DNA of 36,397 nt, from positions 1 to 36,397 of the forward strand of contig JAUXRI010000219.1 of NCBI GenBank assembly GCA_030681895.1, in the 5' to 3' direction. The notes under the pieces were generated by a model. It was given only the letters and a program-made list of their open reading frames with translations. It was not told the DNA's origin and made no database searches. The position numbers and the translations under genes were made by a program. The stretch comes from Myxococcales bacterium. GTDB lineage: Bacteria; Myxococcota; Myxococcia; Myxococcales; Myxococcaceae. Below are positions 23,568-32,435 of the stretch, one piece after another; within the stretch, counting starts at the first letter, position 1; each line of letters opens with the position of its first letter.

Positions 23568-24269
23568 CTACTGGCAGTCGGCGGTGGTGCAGGTGCACGG
23601 CACGTCGACGGGTGTGACGGCGCAGCCACCCACGGGCTGCAGGCGAATCGCGGGCTGCGCGTTGAAGCCGGGCAGGAGCGTCACCATCACGTTCGCCGCC
23701 TGGTAGTGCTGCTTCCCTACGGCGAGCGTCTGCGGGCCGCCGGGCGTGAGGTCGACCAGCTCGGCGAAGCCACGGCCTTCCTTCGTGCACGTCGCCTTGC
23801 CTTGAATCACCACGCGCGCCGTCACCGCAGCGCCGGTGCAGTCGTCGACGACGTTCAAGCTCAACCGCGAGCGCTCCACGCATCTCATCGACGCCGGCTC
23901 GCACCACAGGCCCGTCGCGCAGCCGCCGCACGGAATCGCCGTCATCGGCAGGTTCAGCCGGTTGGTGCCCTCGACGAGCGAGACCCGAAAGTCTTTGCGC
24001 TCGTAGCCGCTGAGCACCGCGGAGCCGTCGAAGTCTCCGGGCACCAGGTCCTCGAGCGTGAACGTGCCCTGCTCATCGGAGGTCGACGTCACGGTCGCGA
24101 GGTTGACGGCGACACCAGCGAGCGGCGCGCCCGTCATCGCGTTGGAGGCGGTGCCGGTCAGTCGCACCTTCGGCACCACCGACGGCAGGCCGAACAGCTG
24201 CTCGCGCGACAACGGCTCGAGGCCACACCCCGCGAGGAGCAGCACCACTGCGACGCGTCTCACCACCAT
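23568..24269 (-). CDS. Lipoprotein with carboxypeptidase-regulatory-like domain
   Basis: A 233-residue lipoprotein read from the ATG at 24269; the signal MVVRRVAVVLLLAGC is lipidated at Cys15. A carboxypeptidase-regulatory (transthyretin-like) sandwich follows: TGTASNAMTGAPLAGVAVNL, TSTSDEQGTFTLEDLVPGDF. A Cys-rich turn (CGGCATGLWC) leads to a second sandwich (LSLNVVDDCTGAAVTARVVI). The C-terminus ends in CTCTTADCQ, likely disulfide-bonded. The start overlaps the caspase-like gene by 10 bases, making this the last gene of the sigma/anti-sigma/caspase operon. A partner role for the secreted caspase is positional inference. Confidence 0.8.
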   Translation of the reverse strand: MVVRRVAVVLLLAGCGLEPLSREQLFGLPSVVPKVRLTGTASNAMTGAPLAGVAVNLATVTSTSDEQGTFTLEDLVPGDFDGSAVLSGYERKDFRVSLVEGTNRLNLPMTAIPCGGCATGLWCEPASMRCVERSRLSLNVVDDCTGAAVTARVVIQGKATCTKEGRGFAELVDLTPGGPQTLAVGKQHYQAANVMVTLLPGFNAQPAIRLQPVGGCAVTPVDVPCTCTTADCQ

Positions 24270-25936
24270 AGGCTCGCTCCCATCGTCACGGCCGGCTCTG
24301 CGAACGGCACCCGCACGCCGTCGAGCTGCACCCACGTCGCCTCGAAGCGCCCCTCGGCCCACAGCGACAGCCTCGGGAGGAGATGGCCCTCGACGTGGAG
24401 CCCGGCTCCGAGCGACGGCGCGAACGGGTCGCCCGTCACCTGCGCGCCGGCGAGCCGCAGAATCGTCTTGAAGCCCGCGGAGCCGAACGGCGCGAGCGCG
24501 AGGCGTTCGTCGAGCAGCAGAAACCGCCAGCCCCCACGAAGGTTGAGCGCGATGCGCCTCAAGATGGCGTCGTTGGCCGTCGAGCTGCGAAAGGCGCCGC
24601 GAAGGCCGAGCTGAACGCCGCCGAGGTGGTACCGCGCGCCGAGCTCGACGCCGTGCTCGAGCCCGGGAAAGCCGAACGGCGTGGGAGAGAGCAGATACGC
24701 CGCGTCGAGAGCAAACGTGCGCGCGCGCGAAGGAGCGACGTTCGGCCGGCCCGACACGTAGCCGGCGTCGAGGGCTGCGACGACCTGAGGAGAGAAGGGG
24801 CCCTGGAACGAGACGGGCTCCCAGTCGAGCTCGCCGCGCTCGGCGGTGCGCTTCATCGTCGCGTCGACCAGGGCGCTCAAGGTGCGCGCTTCGCCCGTGA
24901 CGAGCTCGATGTCGGCCGCGCCGCCGGTCTCTCCATCTCGGCGCTGCACCTGGTACCGGCCCGACGGAAGCGTCAACGTCATGCGCCGGCCCGCAGGCTT
25001 GAAGAGCTCGGCGAAGATGGGCAGCCCGCTTGGTGACGAGATGCGCAGTCGTCCCTGCGACGTCTCGGGCAATACCAGCCGCGTCGTCCCGCTCAAGGCA
25101 ATGACGGGCGCGCGCAGGTCTCCGCCTGGGGGCTCGAACCAGGGCCGCTGGCCGGTGAGGCCCTCGGTGTTGAACGCGACGAAGGCAGCGAGCTCTCCGA
25201 AGCGCACCACGTCGTCTCCATCGGCGTCGGCCGCGCCCGCGAGTCCCGAGGCGAGCACGTGTGAGAAGAAGCCACCCATCAGGTCGCTCGCTTCCCCGGC
25301 CGGCTTGTCACTCTGCGCGGCGGTGATGACGCCGAACGAGGTCGAGGCGGCGCGGGCTTCGAGCGTGGCGATCTCCTGCGAGAGGTCGGGCCCGCCGCGG
25401 TCGGTGAAGAGGCTCTGGGAGCGGCACGCGTCGATGAACAGCTCCACGTGGTCGGCGCCGAGGTCCATCAGCGCGAGCTTCAGCTCTTTGCCGGTGATGC
25501 TCGCGTCGTCGCCGGCCTCGGGCTCGAGGAGCAGCCTCCCGGTCAGGCCGTGCCCCGCGTAGAAGAAGAAGACGGTCGAGGGCCCACGCTGCGGCGGCCG
25601 TTTCGCGAGCGTGGTCTTCAGCGAGGCCAGCGCCGACGAGAGCGCGGTGCGGGTCGGCGGCGTTACCTTCGGGAGAGAAAGGCCCGCGGCATCGAGCGTG
25701 CTCGTGGTCTGCGCGTCCGGCGTCGTCAGCACCGTCACGCCGCCTTCGACCGCGAGGCCTGAGAACCAGCGCGCCATGCGCAAGGCGTCGTCGTCTGCGA
25801 AACGAAGGGTCGGCAAGCCACGTGACGAGTCGGTGCGCGCGGTGCCTCCGTTGTGCCCGACGACGACGGCGTACACGTCTCCCCTGCTCGCGGGAGCCGC
25901 TGACACCAACGCAGACAGGACGAACGCGAGACTCAT
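24260..25936 (-). CDS. Secreted caspase-like (C14) peptidase fused to a beta-barrel-like domain
   Basis: A 558-residue protein with a short signal-like N-terminus. The caspase-like domain spans about 20-270. The catalytic pair is His129 in VFFFYAGHG and Cys171 in ELFIDACRS, both intact, so peptidase activity (typically after Arg/Lys in bacterial metacaspase-like and orthocaspase relatives) is plausible. A calcium-type loop DADGDDVVRFGE lies near 245. A short beta domain follows (RLRISSPSGLPIFAEL, SGRYQVQRRDGE). The last 170 residues look like a membrane barrel (VELGARYHLGGVQLGLRGAF ... VTMGASLWW with an aromatic end). The gene overlaps the anti-sigma stop by 4 bases (ATGA) and the next lipoprotein by 10. 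Export and outer-membrane anchoring are inferred. Confidence 0.85.
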   Translation of the reverse strand: MSLAFVLSALVSAAPASRGDVYAVVVGHNGGTARTDSSRGLPTLRFADDDALRMARWFSGLAVEGGVTVLTTPDAQTTSTLDAAGLSLPKVTPPTRTALSSALASLKTTLAKRPPQRGPSTVFFFYAGHGLTGRLLLEPEAGDDASITGKELKLALMDLGADHVELFIDACRSQSLFTDRGGPDLSQEIATLEARAASTSFGVITAAQSDKPAGEASDLMGGFFSHVLASGLAGAADADGDDVVRFGELAAFVAFNTEGLTGQRPWFEPPGGDLRAPVIALSGTTRLVLPETSQGRLRISSPSGLPIFAELFKPAGRRMTLTLPSGRYQVQRRDGETGGAADIELVTGEARTLSALVDATMKRTAERGELDWEPVSFQGPFSPQVVAALDAGYVSGRPNVAPSRARTFALDAAYLLSPTPFGFPGLEHGVELGARYHLGGVQLGLRGAFRSSTANDAILRRIALNLRGGWRFLLLDERLALAPFGSAGFKTILRLAGAQVTGDPFAPSLGAGLHVEGHLLPRLSLWAEGRFEATWVQLDGVRVPFAEPAVTMGASLWW

Positions 25937-26643
25937 GGCTGCACGGACAAGACCCCCGTGACCTGCGGGTTGGCAAGCGGCAGGCGCTTCATCGAGGTGG
26001 TGACGCCCTTCGCAGCGCGCAAGGCCTCGTCGGCCGTCACGCCTTGAATGGCGAAAAGGCGAAACGTGCCCGGCTCCAGCGACTCACTCGAGCCGGTGGG
26101 GAGGAGGCGCGGCTGAGCACCTCCGATGGCCACCACGACGACGGTCGCCTTCGACGTCACCTGCACCCAGTCGGACGTCGAGAGCGTCGCTTCGCCCGAC
26201 GCCGGGAACTCCGCGACGAGCCGCACCTTCGCGTCACCGGACTTCGCCTTCGCGTACAGAGAGATGGAGAACGGGGCTGCGGGCTGTTCCGTGCCACCAC
26301 GCTCGGCAATCTCGCGCTCGCCCGGTGAATTCGTCAGCACCATCACGACCAGCCCTGCGGCGACCGCCGCGGGGAGCACGAGGAAGGCGAGGCGTCGTGG
26401 GGCCTTTCGGGGCGCGGGCGCTCCACCCGTCATCAGCTCGAGCCTCGCGCGCTCTCGTCGCACTTCATCCGCCGTCGCTTCGGTGGAGTTCGACACCGCC
26501 CGGCTCGCCATCACCAGTGTGTCGTAGTGCCCACGACACGCCTCGCACGTCGACAGGTGCGCGCGGAGCGTTGCCTCTTCCTCAGCCGACAACGTGCCAG
26601 CCACGGCGGCCTCGATGGCGCTGCGATGGAAGAACAGGCTCAC
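25933..26643 (-). CDS. Zinc-finger (zf-HC2) membrane anti-sigma factor
   Basis: 236 residues if read from the GTG at 26643, which overlaps the sigma stop in the GTGA pattern; a GTG three codons earlier is possible. The zinc motif is HLSTCEAC (His29, Cys33, Cys36). A basic linker precedes one transmembrane helix (LAFLVLPAAVAAGLVVMVL, about 86-104). The periplasmic part of about 120 residues has beta character (FSISLYAKAKSGDAKVRLVA, SDWVQVTSKATVVVVAIGG). It should hold the ECF sigma factor inactive at the membrane and release it on an envelope signal. Its stop overlaps the caspase-like start. Confidence 0.9.
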   Translation of the reverse strand: MSLFFHRSAIEAAVAGTLSAEEEATLRAHLSTCEACRGHYDTLVMASRAVSNSTEATADEVRRERARLELMTGGAPAPRKAPRRLAFLVLPAAVAAGLVVMVLTNSPGEREIAERGGTEQPAAPFSISLYAKAKSGDAKVRLVAEFPASGEATLSTSDWVQVTSKATVVVVAIGGAQPRLLPTGSSESLEPGTFRLFAIQGVTADEALRAAKGVTTSMKRLPLANPQVTGVLSVQP

Positions 26644-27212
26644 GACAGCCACTCCTTTGCCAGCGCGCGCAGGACCTGGCTCGCCGACAGCCGCGCGACG
26701 AGCTTCTTCTTCAGGTACTTCGACTGGCGCACCGTCACGCCCAGCGCGCTCGCGACCTCGTCGTGCGTCATGCCTTCGCCGATGCCGTGGGTGAGCACCT
26801 TGTCTTCGTCGGCCGGCAACGTCTTGCGGAACGTGTCGACTGCCTGCTTCACCGTCGCCGTCATGAAGCGCTCGTCAGGGGCTGGCGCGTCGAGCCAGAG
26901 CGCGTCGTCGACATCCTCCAGCGGCACCGATGCATCAGGCCTTCGGCCCTTCGCGCGAATGAGCTCGCGGCAGCGGTTCGAGGTGACGGTGCGCAGCCAC
27001 GGGCCGAGCGCGCCCTTGTTGACGTCGTAGGTGGACTGCATGCGGTGCACCATCAGCCAGACCTCCTGCGACGCCTCTTCCTGCTCGAAGGGACTGCGAA
27101 AGAACCGCGACACCCAGCGGCGCACGTTGCGGGCGTTCGCCGAATACACGTCGAGAAAGGCGGCACGCTCGCCGCTCGCGAATCGAACCAGAAGCGCCGT
27201 GTCGTTCGACAC
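26640..27212 (-). CDS. ECF-type RNA polymerase sigma factor
   Basis: 190 residues from the GTG at 27212 (VSNDTALLVRFASGERAAF), the usual start of ECF region 2; the frame is open to 27284 but that extension looks non-coding. Region 2 appears as FEQEEASQEVWLMVHRMQST and PWLRTVTSNRCRELIRAKGR; region 4 as EGMTHDEVASALGVTVRQSK. It heads an operon with its anti-sigma factor, a secreted caspase-like protein and a lipoprotein, each overlapping the next. The toxin stop is 55 bases upstream, so a promoter probably lies there or inside the toxin gene. Confidence 0.9.
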   Translation of the reverse strand: MSNDTALLVRFASGERAAFLDVYSANARNVRRWVSRFFRSPFEQEEASQEVWLMVHRMQSTYDVNKGALGPWLRTVTSNRCRELIRAKGRRPDASVPLEDVDDALWLDAPAPDERFMTATVKQAVDTFRKTLPADEDKVLTHGIGEGMTHDEVASALGVTVRQSKYLKKKLVARLSASQVLRALAKEWLS

Positions 27213-27267
27213 TGTCAGGGCTCTATGCCGGGGGTGGGAAAGGGGACAAAGGGGAGGGGCCTGAGTG

Positions 27268-27642
27268 TCAACTCCAGCGTGCACACGAGACGTTGGCGCG
27301 CAGCGTCTCGTCGACGGTCAACAAGGACGCACCAGCCGCGAGCGCATGTGCGGCGATGAGCCGGTCATACGGATCGCGGGTGAAGCTGAGGTCGAGGGCG
27401 CGATCAGCAGCTTCGGCAAGCGCCCCGGTGTCGATCTGCACGTCGTGGTCTTCGGCGAGGCGTTCGGCGACCCACCTGCCGGTCTCACGAAGTCGGCCGA
27501 TCTCGAAGAGCGCCTGCAGCTCCAGCACGACGAACGGTGAGATGCGAAGTTCCGCGGTCTCGAGCAGCTTGCGCACCGGCTTGAGCCGCTTCTGGTCCCC
27601 CGCTCGAAGCCATACGGCGACGTGGGTGTCGAGGTGAATCAC
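27268..27642 (-). CDS. vapC: PIN-domain toxin of a type II toxin-antitoxin pair
   Basis: A 124-residue PIN-domain ribonuclease, the usual VapC length. The acidic residues for metal binding are present: Asp5 (MIHLDTHV), Glu41 (VVLELQAL), Asp90/Asp93 (TRDPYDRLIAAHA) and Asp111 (LLTVDETL). VapC toxins cleave tRNA or rRNA and stop growth when their antitoxin is lost. The start is a GTG at 27642 that overlaps the antitoxin stop by 4 bases (GTGA). Confidence 0.93.
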   Translation of the reverse strand: MIHLDTHVAVWLRAGDQKRLKPVRKLLETAELRISPFVVLELQALFEIGRLRETGRWVAERLAEDHDVQIDTGALAEAADRALDLSFTRDPYDRLIAAHALAAGASLLTVDETLRANVSCARWS

Positions 27643-27881
27643 AGGCGCGGCTTCCAGTGAGAGACCCAGTCGAAGTGAATCAGGTCGTCGGGGTTGCCAA
27701 CGACAAGCCGGGGGTTTGGCTTTGGCTTTCGCTTCGCTGATCGCCCGCGTCGTTCCGAGCGGAGCGGCTTGATGACCACCGTGCCCTCGGCGCGAGTGAC
27801 CTCGACGGCCTCGCCCGTCTCGAGCACCCGATCGAGAATCTGGTACAGCTCAGCACGAAGCTTCGTGGCAGTGACCTTCAT
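27639..27881 (-). CDS. Antitoxin of the toxin-antitoxin pair, Phd/YefM-like N-terminus
   Basis: An 80-residue protein that begins MKVTATKLRAELYQILDRVL, the DNA-binding/dimer fold of Phd/YefM-type antitoxins. Its C-terminal half is basic and proline-rich, then aromatic (LIHFDWVSHWKPRL), the part that should wrap the toxin. It precedes and overlaps the toxin gene. A palindromic GTAC repeat lies 17 bases before its start and is a good candidate for its own binding site. Confidence 0.85.
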   Translation of the reverse strand: MKVTATKLRAELYQILDRVLETGEAVEVTRAEGTVVIKPLRSERRGRSAKRKPKPNPRLVVGNPDDLIHFDWVSHWKPRL

Positions 27882-27898
27882 GGGTCGTAGTGTACGTG

Positions 27899-27912
27899 CG
27901 TACGTACGTACG
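27899..27912 (-). promoter_or_regulatory. Palindromic GTAC repeat, likely antitoxin operator
   Basis: CGTACGTACGTACG is its own reverse complement and sits in the 41-base gap between the tamB stop and the antitoxin start. It is flanked on the left by a related TGTACGTG. Phd/VapB-type antitoxins repress their own promoter by binding palindromes here. The assignment is by position and symmetry. Confidence 0.6.
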
Positions 27913-27922
27913 GCTCAAGCCG

Positions 27923-30900
27923 TCAGAAGTCGCGGCTCCACACCACGTCCGCGCCGAACGCCGGTGCCGTGCCCGCCGTCGCCTCGAGGCACACGTCTTT
28001 CGACACCTGGTACTCGAGCCGGCCTGCGTGCGTGTTCTCTCCGCGCGACTGGTTGGCGCCGGGTTGGAACGTGTAGCCGAGGTACAACGAGTCGCTGAGG
28101 TACTTGCCCACCTCGAGGCGCGTCGAGGCGAGACCTTCGGAGCCCGTGTCGATGGACACCACGTCGACCAGGTCGATGGGCAGCTTCTTCAGAATCACGT
28201 TCTTCAGCTGATTCGCGGCGAGCGAGCCGACGACCGACACGGCCTGCTCGGCAGTGACTGACGACCCCGATGACCGCCGCAGGTCTCTGCGCCCCGTCGC
28301 CAGCAGCGTGTAGATGTCCGACTCGCTCATCGGTGGATCCGAGCTCACCTTCAGCGCGACGTCGGTGCCGCGGCCCACCGCGCTCACGGTCACCTTCACC
28401 TTCTCGCGATCGTTCTGGTGAAACGCGGTGACGTTCACGTACGGCTGCGTCGCGAGCCCGGCGAAGCGCACGGTGGAGTCGGTGCGCGAGCCGCCCACGT
28501 TCGAGCGGTTCACCTTGAACTCGCGGCCGATGACGTCGATGCGCCCGCCCAGCACCTGCGCCTCGCCGAACAGCTGCATCGTGTCGGCGTACTCGAGGCG
28601 GAACCCCTCGGAGAGCCCGAGCTCGAGGTTCAAGTCCGAGCTGCGAAGCCAGATGTTGCGCGGGGCGTTGATGACGACCCGATACGTCCGCGTCGGCGTG
28701 TCGCTCGCGGCGACGACGACCACCTCTCCACGGCGCCGGCCCGCGATGGTGCGGCCGTCGCGCACCAGCACCAGGTCGGCAGGGCGCTGGAGGTCCTGAA
28801 TGTCTTTTCGTTTCACCTCGGGCAGCTCGACGTCGACGCGCCCCAGCTGCAGCCGCGAGATGTCGAGCATGGTGTCGCTCAGCTCGCCGTCGAGCTCGTA
28901 CTTCACCCCGATGATGGCCAGCAGCTGGTCGCCCGCGACGATGGGGAAGCGCGTCGCCGTGCCGCTCGACTTCAGCGTCCACACGCCGGTGGGCTGCCGC
29001 TGTGCGACGGCGGAGTCGAGCGAGAAACCACCGCTGCCCGCGCGCACCGAGAGCGTCTGCACCTCGGCGCGCTCGTTGGAGATCGACGTCTCGAGCGTGA
29101 TGTCGCGGTAGTCGCCGAAGCTCGCGAGCGTCAGCCGCCCCTTCTTCCAGCCGACGTCGCCGCGAAACCCGGGGTTGCCGAGCAGGCCCGCCACCTTGAA
29201 CTGCTGGAGCGTGAGCTGGCCGCCCACCGTGCGCACCACCGGCGTCACGCCCGACAGAAACCCGAGGTCGAAGTCCTTCGCGGTGATGCCGAGGTCGAGC
29301 GCAATCGAGCGCCACGCGAGCCCCTTGCGGAGCGTGTCGATGGCGAGGTCGACGCCCACCGTGCCGGTCGCGCGCAGCTCACTGTTGCCCGCCGCGCGCA
29401 GCGTCAGCGCGACGACCTGTGACGTGCCTTGCGTGCGACTCACCAGCCGCGCCTGGCCCAGCGGCACCTTGCCGAACGACAGGTTCTGCACCGTGCCGTC
29501 GATGGTGAGCTTCGGGTCGGCGAGCGTGCCCTTCATGTCGAACTCGAGGCTGGCGGAGCCGGTCATCTTCACGTCGTCCTCCCGCTTCGGCAGGAGCCGG
29601 TTCAACGGCATCGGCGCGATGCTGAGGTGGGCGGTGACGTGCTCGGGCCCCAGCGCGTCGAGGTGCTGGAGCTTCTGCACCGGCGTGTCGATGAGCGCGA
29701 CCAGGTCGAACAACGGGTTCTGCTGCGAGCGCCCTTTGCCCACGAGCCGGGTGAGCGTGTCGGACGCGGTCAGCTCGAGCTCGCCGTCGAGGTCTTCGAG
29801 CGGCGGCGCGTTCACCTTCTCGAAGCGGAGCGTCACCTGGCCCGTCGGGTCGTCGAAGCTCCCGCGCAGCACTGCCGTGAGCGAGGCCTTGCCCGTGACG
29901 TCATCGACGCCCTCCAGGCCGAGCGTCTTCAGCGTCTCGAGCGCGAGCCCGGCCACCGACAGGTCGACCGCCACCTTCATCACCTTGAGCGCGGCGGCCG
30001 TCGGCAGCGTCGCGCGCAGCCCGGGCACCGTCAGCGGCGTGCCGAGCGTGCTGGTGATGACGGCGCCGAGCGTGCTGGCCGAGACGGTCGCGGTGAGCAC
30101 GCCGGCGTCGTTCGAGGCGACCGTCACCTCGACGGGCTTGAGCACCAGGTTCTGCTTCAGCGCACCGCTGCGGGTGAGCGTCAGCGCCTCGGAGCGAACG
30201 GTGACGGACACCGAGGGGTCGTTTGCCGGGCCCTTCAGCAGCACGTGCGCGCCGAGCGTTCCCGTCACCGGCCACGTCTCCGCGCGCCAGCTCTGAAGCG
30301 CCTCGAGGCTCACGTCGCGAACGTCGGCTTCGAGGTGCAGGCCTTCGCTCGTCTGGTCGCGAACGCCGAACACGGGCACGTCGAAGTTCGAGTCGATGGC
30401 GCCGAGGGAAGACGAGACCTGCGCGGTGCCGGTGACGCGGCCGTCGATGAAGCGCCCATCGACTCCACCTTCGAGCTGGGTGACGCCCTTCACGGCGCCG
30501 CCACGCACCTGGGCCTTCGCGACGACGTTCGGCTGCTTCAGCGGGCCGTCGACGGTGCCATCGAGCGTCACCACGCCGGCGAGGCCGAGGTCGGCAGGCA
30601 CCAGCACCTTTGGCAGCCGAGAGAGGTCGACCTGCGACGCGTGCACCTCGGCGTTCAGCTTCTCGCCGCGGAGCGTGCCCTCGAGGCGCAGCCCCTGCTG
30701 TCCGCTGCTGAGCACGACGGGCTCGACGCGGATGCCACGGCCCCAGCCCACGTGCGTCGGGTGCTCGAGCACCCATCGGTCGACGCCGGTGTCGAGCTGG
30801 AGCGCGGCGATGGCCAGGCCTTCGTTGTCGCCATCGAGCGTTCCGTGGAGCGTGAGGCCCGCGTCGCCAAAGCCCTTCGTCGTGAGCGCGACGTCGAGCT

Positions 30901-32434
30901 CCCGCCCGTGCGTGGTGAGGGTCGCGTGCACCTCCTCGAACGTCTGTGAGCCGAGCACCAGCTTCGTCGCCGTCAGCGTGCCGTCGGCATCGAGGGGGTG
31001 CGTGACGTCGGGCACGACGGCATCGATGACGAGCGTCTTCGTCGAGACCGAGGCGATGCGCAGGTCTTCCAATTGGCCCTGCACCGCCACCTTCGGTTTG
31101 CGCGTCGGCCCCGAGACCTGCACCGCGAGCGCGCCCTTGCCGGACAGCGGAGGGATGACGACGCCGGTGAACGCCTTCACCGTCCCCGGGAGCTTCGAGA
31201 GGTCGGTCGCGTCGAGCGTTCCGGTCAGCCCGAGCGAGGTGAGCGACGCCTTGCCCGAGAGCGACACCGCCGCGCCTGGCACCTGGGCGAGCAGCTGCTT
31301 CACCGAGACCTGCCCGGCGGTCGCGCTCAGCTGCACGTCGGCCTCCGCGAGCTTCACGCCCGCCGGGGTCTTCCACGTCACCTCGCCTGCGACCGCGCCG
31401 GTCAGCTTCTCGAGGGTCAGGTTCTGCGCGTTGCCGCTCACCTTCGCGCTCAGCCGTGACGCCGAGGCGCCGGCGAGCCACTCCGAGAGGTCGACGTCTT
31501 CTGCGTGCACGTCGAGCGTCGACACCGTCATCGCGTCGAGGTCCCACGCGCCGTTGATGGACACCTTCGCGGTGCCGCCAGTGGCTTTCAGCGCGGCGCC
31601 CGTCATCGACGCCGTGCCGCGCAGCACCACGGTCTGCAGCAGCACGTCGGAGCCGCTGAGCGCCTTCACCAACGCAGGAGACACGCGCAGCTCCTCGACT
31701 TCGGTGGTGATGGCCGGCCAGTCGAAGGAGCCCTTCACGACTTCATCGGCGAAGCGCAGGTCGGTGACGACGTGCAACGAGTCGGGCGCGGGGCTCGAGG
31801 TCGACGCGGTGAGCGTCACCGGCCCCTTCACCGGGTCGATGCCGGTCGCCTTCAGCTCGAGTGACGAGACGACGGTGAGCGGGTTGGTCGTCACCTCGGC
31901 CTTCGCCGTGGCCGAGAGCTGCTCGAGGCGGACCGCGCGGGTGCCGTTGACGTACGACACGTCACCATCGACGAGCTCGACGCCTTCGAGCGAGAGCGAC
32001 AGCGACGTCGAAGGCGCCGAGGGGTCCGCTGGCTGCTTCGACGCGATGGCCCGCAGCAGGTTGAGCCCCCGCTCGTCCTGCACCAGCACGAGGTGGGGCT
32101 TCACGACGCGCGCGCGGCTGATGCGGAAGTCCTTGCGGGCGGCGGCCAGCAGGTCGACGTCGAGCTCGACGCGCTGAATCGACGCCACCAGCTCACCTTC
32201 AGGCGTCGAGAGCGACAGGTCGGTCAGCACGAGGTGGCCGTCGACGAGGTCGAGCCCGCCGAACTCCACCGTGCCTGCGATGGCGCCCTTCGCCGCGTCG
32301 ACGACCTTCGCGCGAACGAAGGCCTGACCCGAGGCGCTCTTGAACCAACCCCACGCGCCGAGCACCACGAGGAGCAGCAGCGCCAGCAGCACCAGCACCA
32401 CCACACCGAGCCGTTTGCCGAAGCGCGAGCGCAT
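27923..32434 (-). CDS. tamB: TamB-family envelope protein (translocation/lipid transport bridge)
   Basis: A 1503-residue protein read from the ATG at 32434, longer than the E. coli TamB of about 1260. Residues 9-31 form one transmembrane anchor (GVVVLVLLALLLLVVLGAWG). The long middle is repetitive beta-strand (AsmA/TamB-type beta-taco) with phrases such as GVVTLDGTVDGPLKQPNVVA and GSFDDPTGQVTLRFEKV. The C-terminal 350 or so residues are the TamB/DUF490 domain, ending in SDSLYLGYTFQPGANQSRGE and VVWSRDF. TamB spans the periplasm from inner membrane to the TamA barrel and supports outer-membrane assembly and phospholipid transport. The start lies one base after the tamA stop, a tight operon. 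Confidence 0.93.
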   Translation of the reverse strand: MRSRFGKRLGVVVLVLLALLLLVVLGAWGWFKSASGQAFVRAKVVDAAKGAIAGTVEFGGLDLVDGHLVLTDLSLSTPEGELVASIQRVELDVDLLAAARKDFRISRARVVKPHLVLVQDERGLNLLRAIASKQPADPSAPSTSLSLSLEGVELVDGDVSYVNGTRAVRLEQLSATAKAEVTTNPLTVVSSLELKATGIDPVKGPVTLTASTSSPAPDSLHVVTDLRFADEVVKGSFDWPAITTEVEELRVSPALVKALSGSDVLLQTVVLRGTASMTGAALKATGGTAKVSINGAWDLDAMTVSTLDVHAEDVDLSEWLAGASASRLSAKVSGNAQNLTLEKLTGAVAGEVTWKTPAGVKLAEADVQLSATAGQVSVKQLLAQVPGAAVSLSGKASLTSLGLTGTLDATDLSKLPGTVKAFTGVVIPPLSGKGALAVQVSGPTRKPKVAVQGQLEDLRIASVSTKTLVIDAVVPDVTHPLDADGTLTATKLVLGSQTFEEVHATLTTHGRELDVALTTKGFGDAGLTLHGTLDGDNEGLAIAALQLDTGVDRWVLEHPTHVGWGRGIRVEPVVLSSGQQGLRLEGTLRGEKLNAEVHASQVDLSRLPKVLVPADLGLAGVVTLDGTVDGPLKQPNVVAKAQVRGGAVKGVTQLEGGVDGRFIDGRVTGTAQVSSSLGAIDSNFDVPVFGVRDQTSEGLHLEADVRDVSLEALQSWRAETWPVTGTLGAHVLLKGPANDPSVSVTVRSEALTLTRSGALKQNLVLKPVEVTVASNDAGVLTATVSASTLGAVITSTLGTPLTVPGLRATLPTAAALKVMKVAVDLSVAGLALETLKTLGLEGVDDVTGKASLTAVLRGSFDDPTGQVTLRFEKVNAPPLEDLDGELELTASDTLTRLVGKGRSQQNPLFDLVALIDTPVQKLQHLDALGPEHVTAHLSIAPMPLNRLLPKREDDVKMTGSASLEFDMKGTLADPKLTIDGTVQNLSFGKVPLGQARLVSRTQGTSQVVALTLRAAGNSELRATGTVGVDLAIDTLRKGLAWRSIALDLGITAKDFDLGFLSGVTPVVRTVGGQLTLQQFKVAGLLGNPGFRGDVGWKKGRLTLASFGDYRDITLETSISNERAEVQTLSVRAGSGGFSLDSAVAQRQPTGVWTLKSSGTATRFPIVAGDQLLAIIGVKYELDGELSDTMLDISRLQLGRVDVELPEVKRKDIQDLQRPADLVLVRDGRTIAGRRRGEVVVVAASDTPTRTYRVVINAPRNIWLRSSDLNLELGLSEGFRLEYADTMQLFGEAQVLGGRIDVIGREFKVNRSNVGGSRTDSTVRFAGLATQPYVNVTAFHQNDREKVKVTVSAVGRGTDVALKVSSDPPMSESDIYTLLATGRRDLRRSSGSSVTAEQAVSVVGSLAANQLKNVILKKLPIDLVDVVSIDTGSEGLASTRLEVGKYLSDSLYLGYTFQPGANQSRGENTHAGRLEYQVSKDVCLEATAGTAPAFGADVVWSRDF

Positions 32435-32435
32435 C

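Noticed and set aside
22566..24614. A 682-residue open frame on the plus strand antisense to the NBR1 and caspase-operon genes.
   Set aside because: Composition is Arg/Ala/His-heavy with repeated RCRATCR phrases that simply mirror the GGSAAA repeat. The minus-strand genes have signal peptides and known domains.
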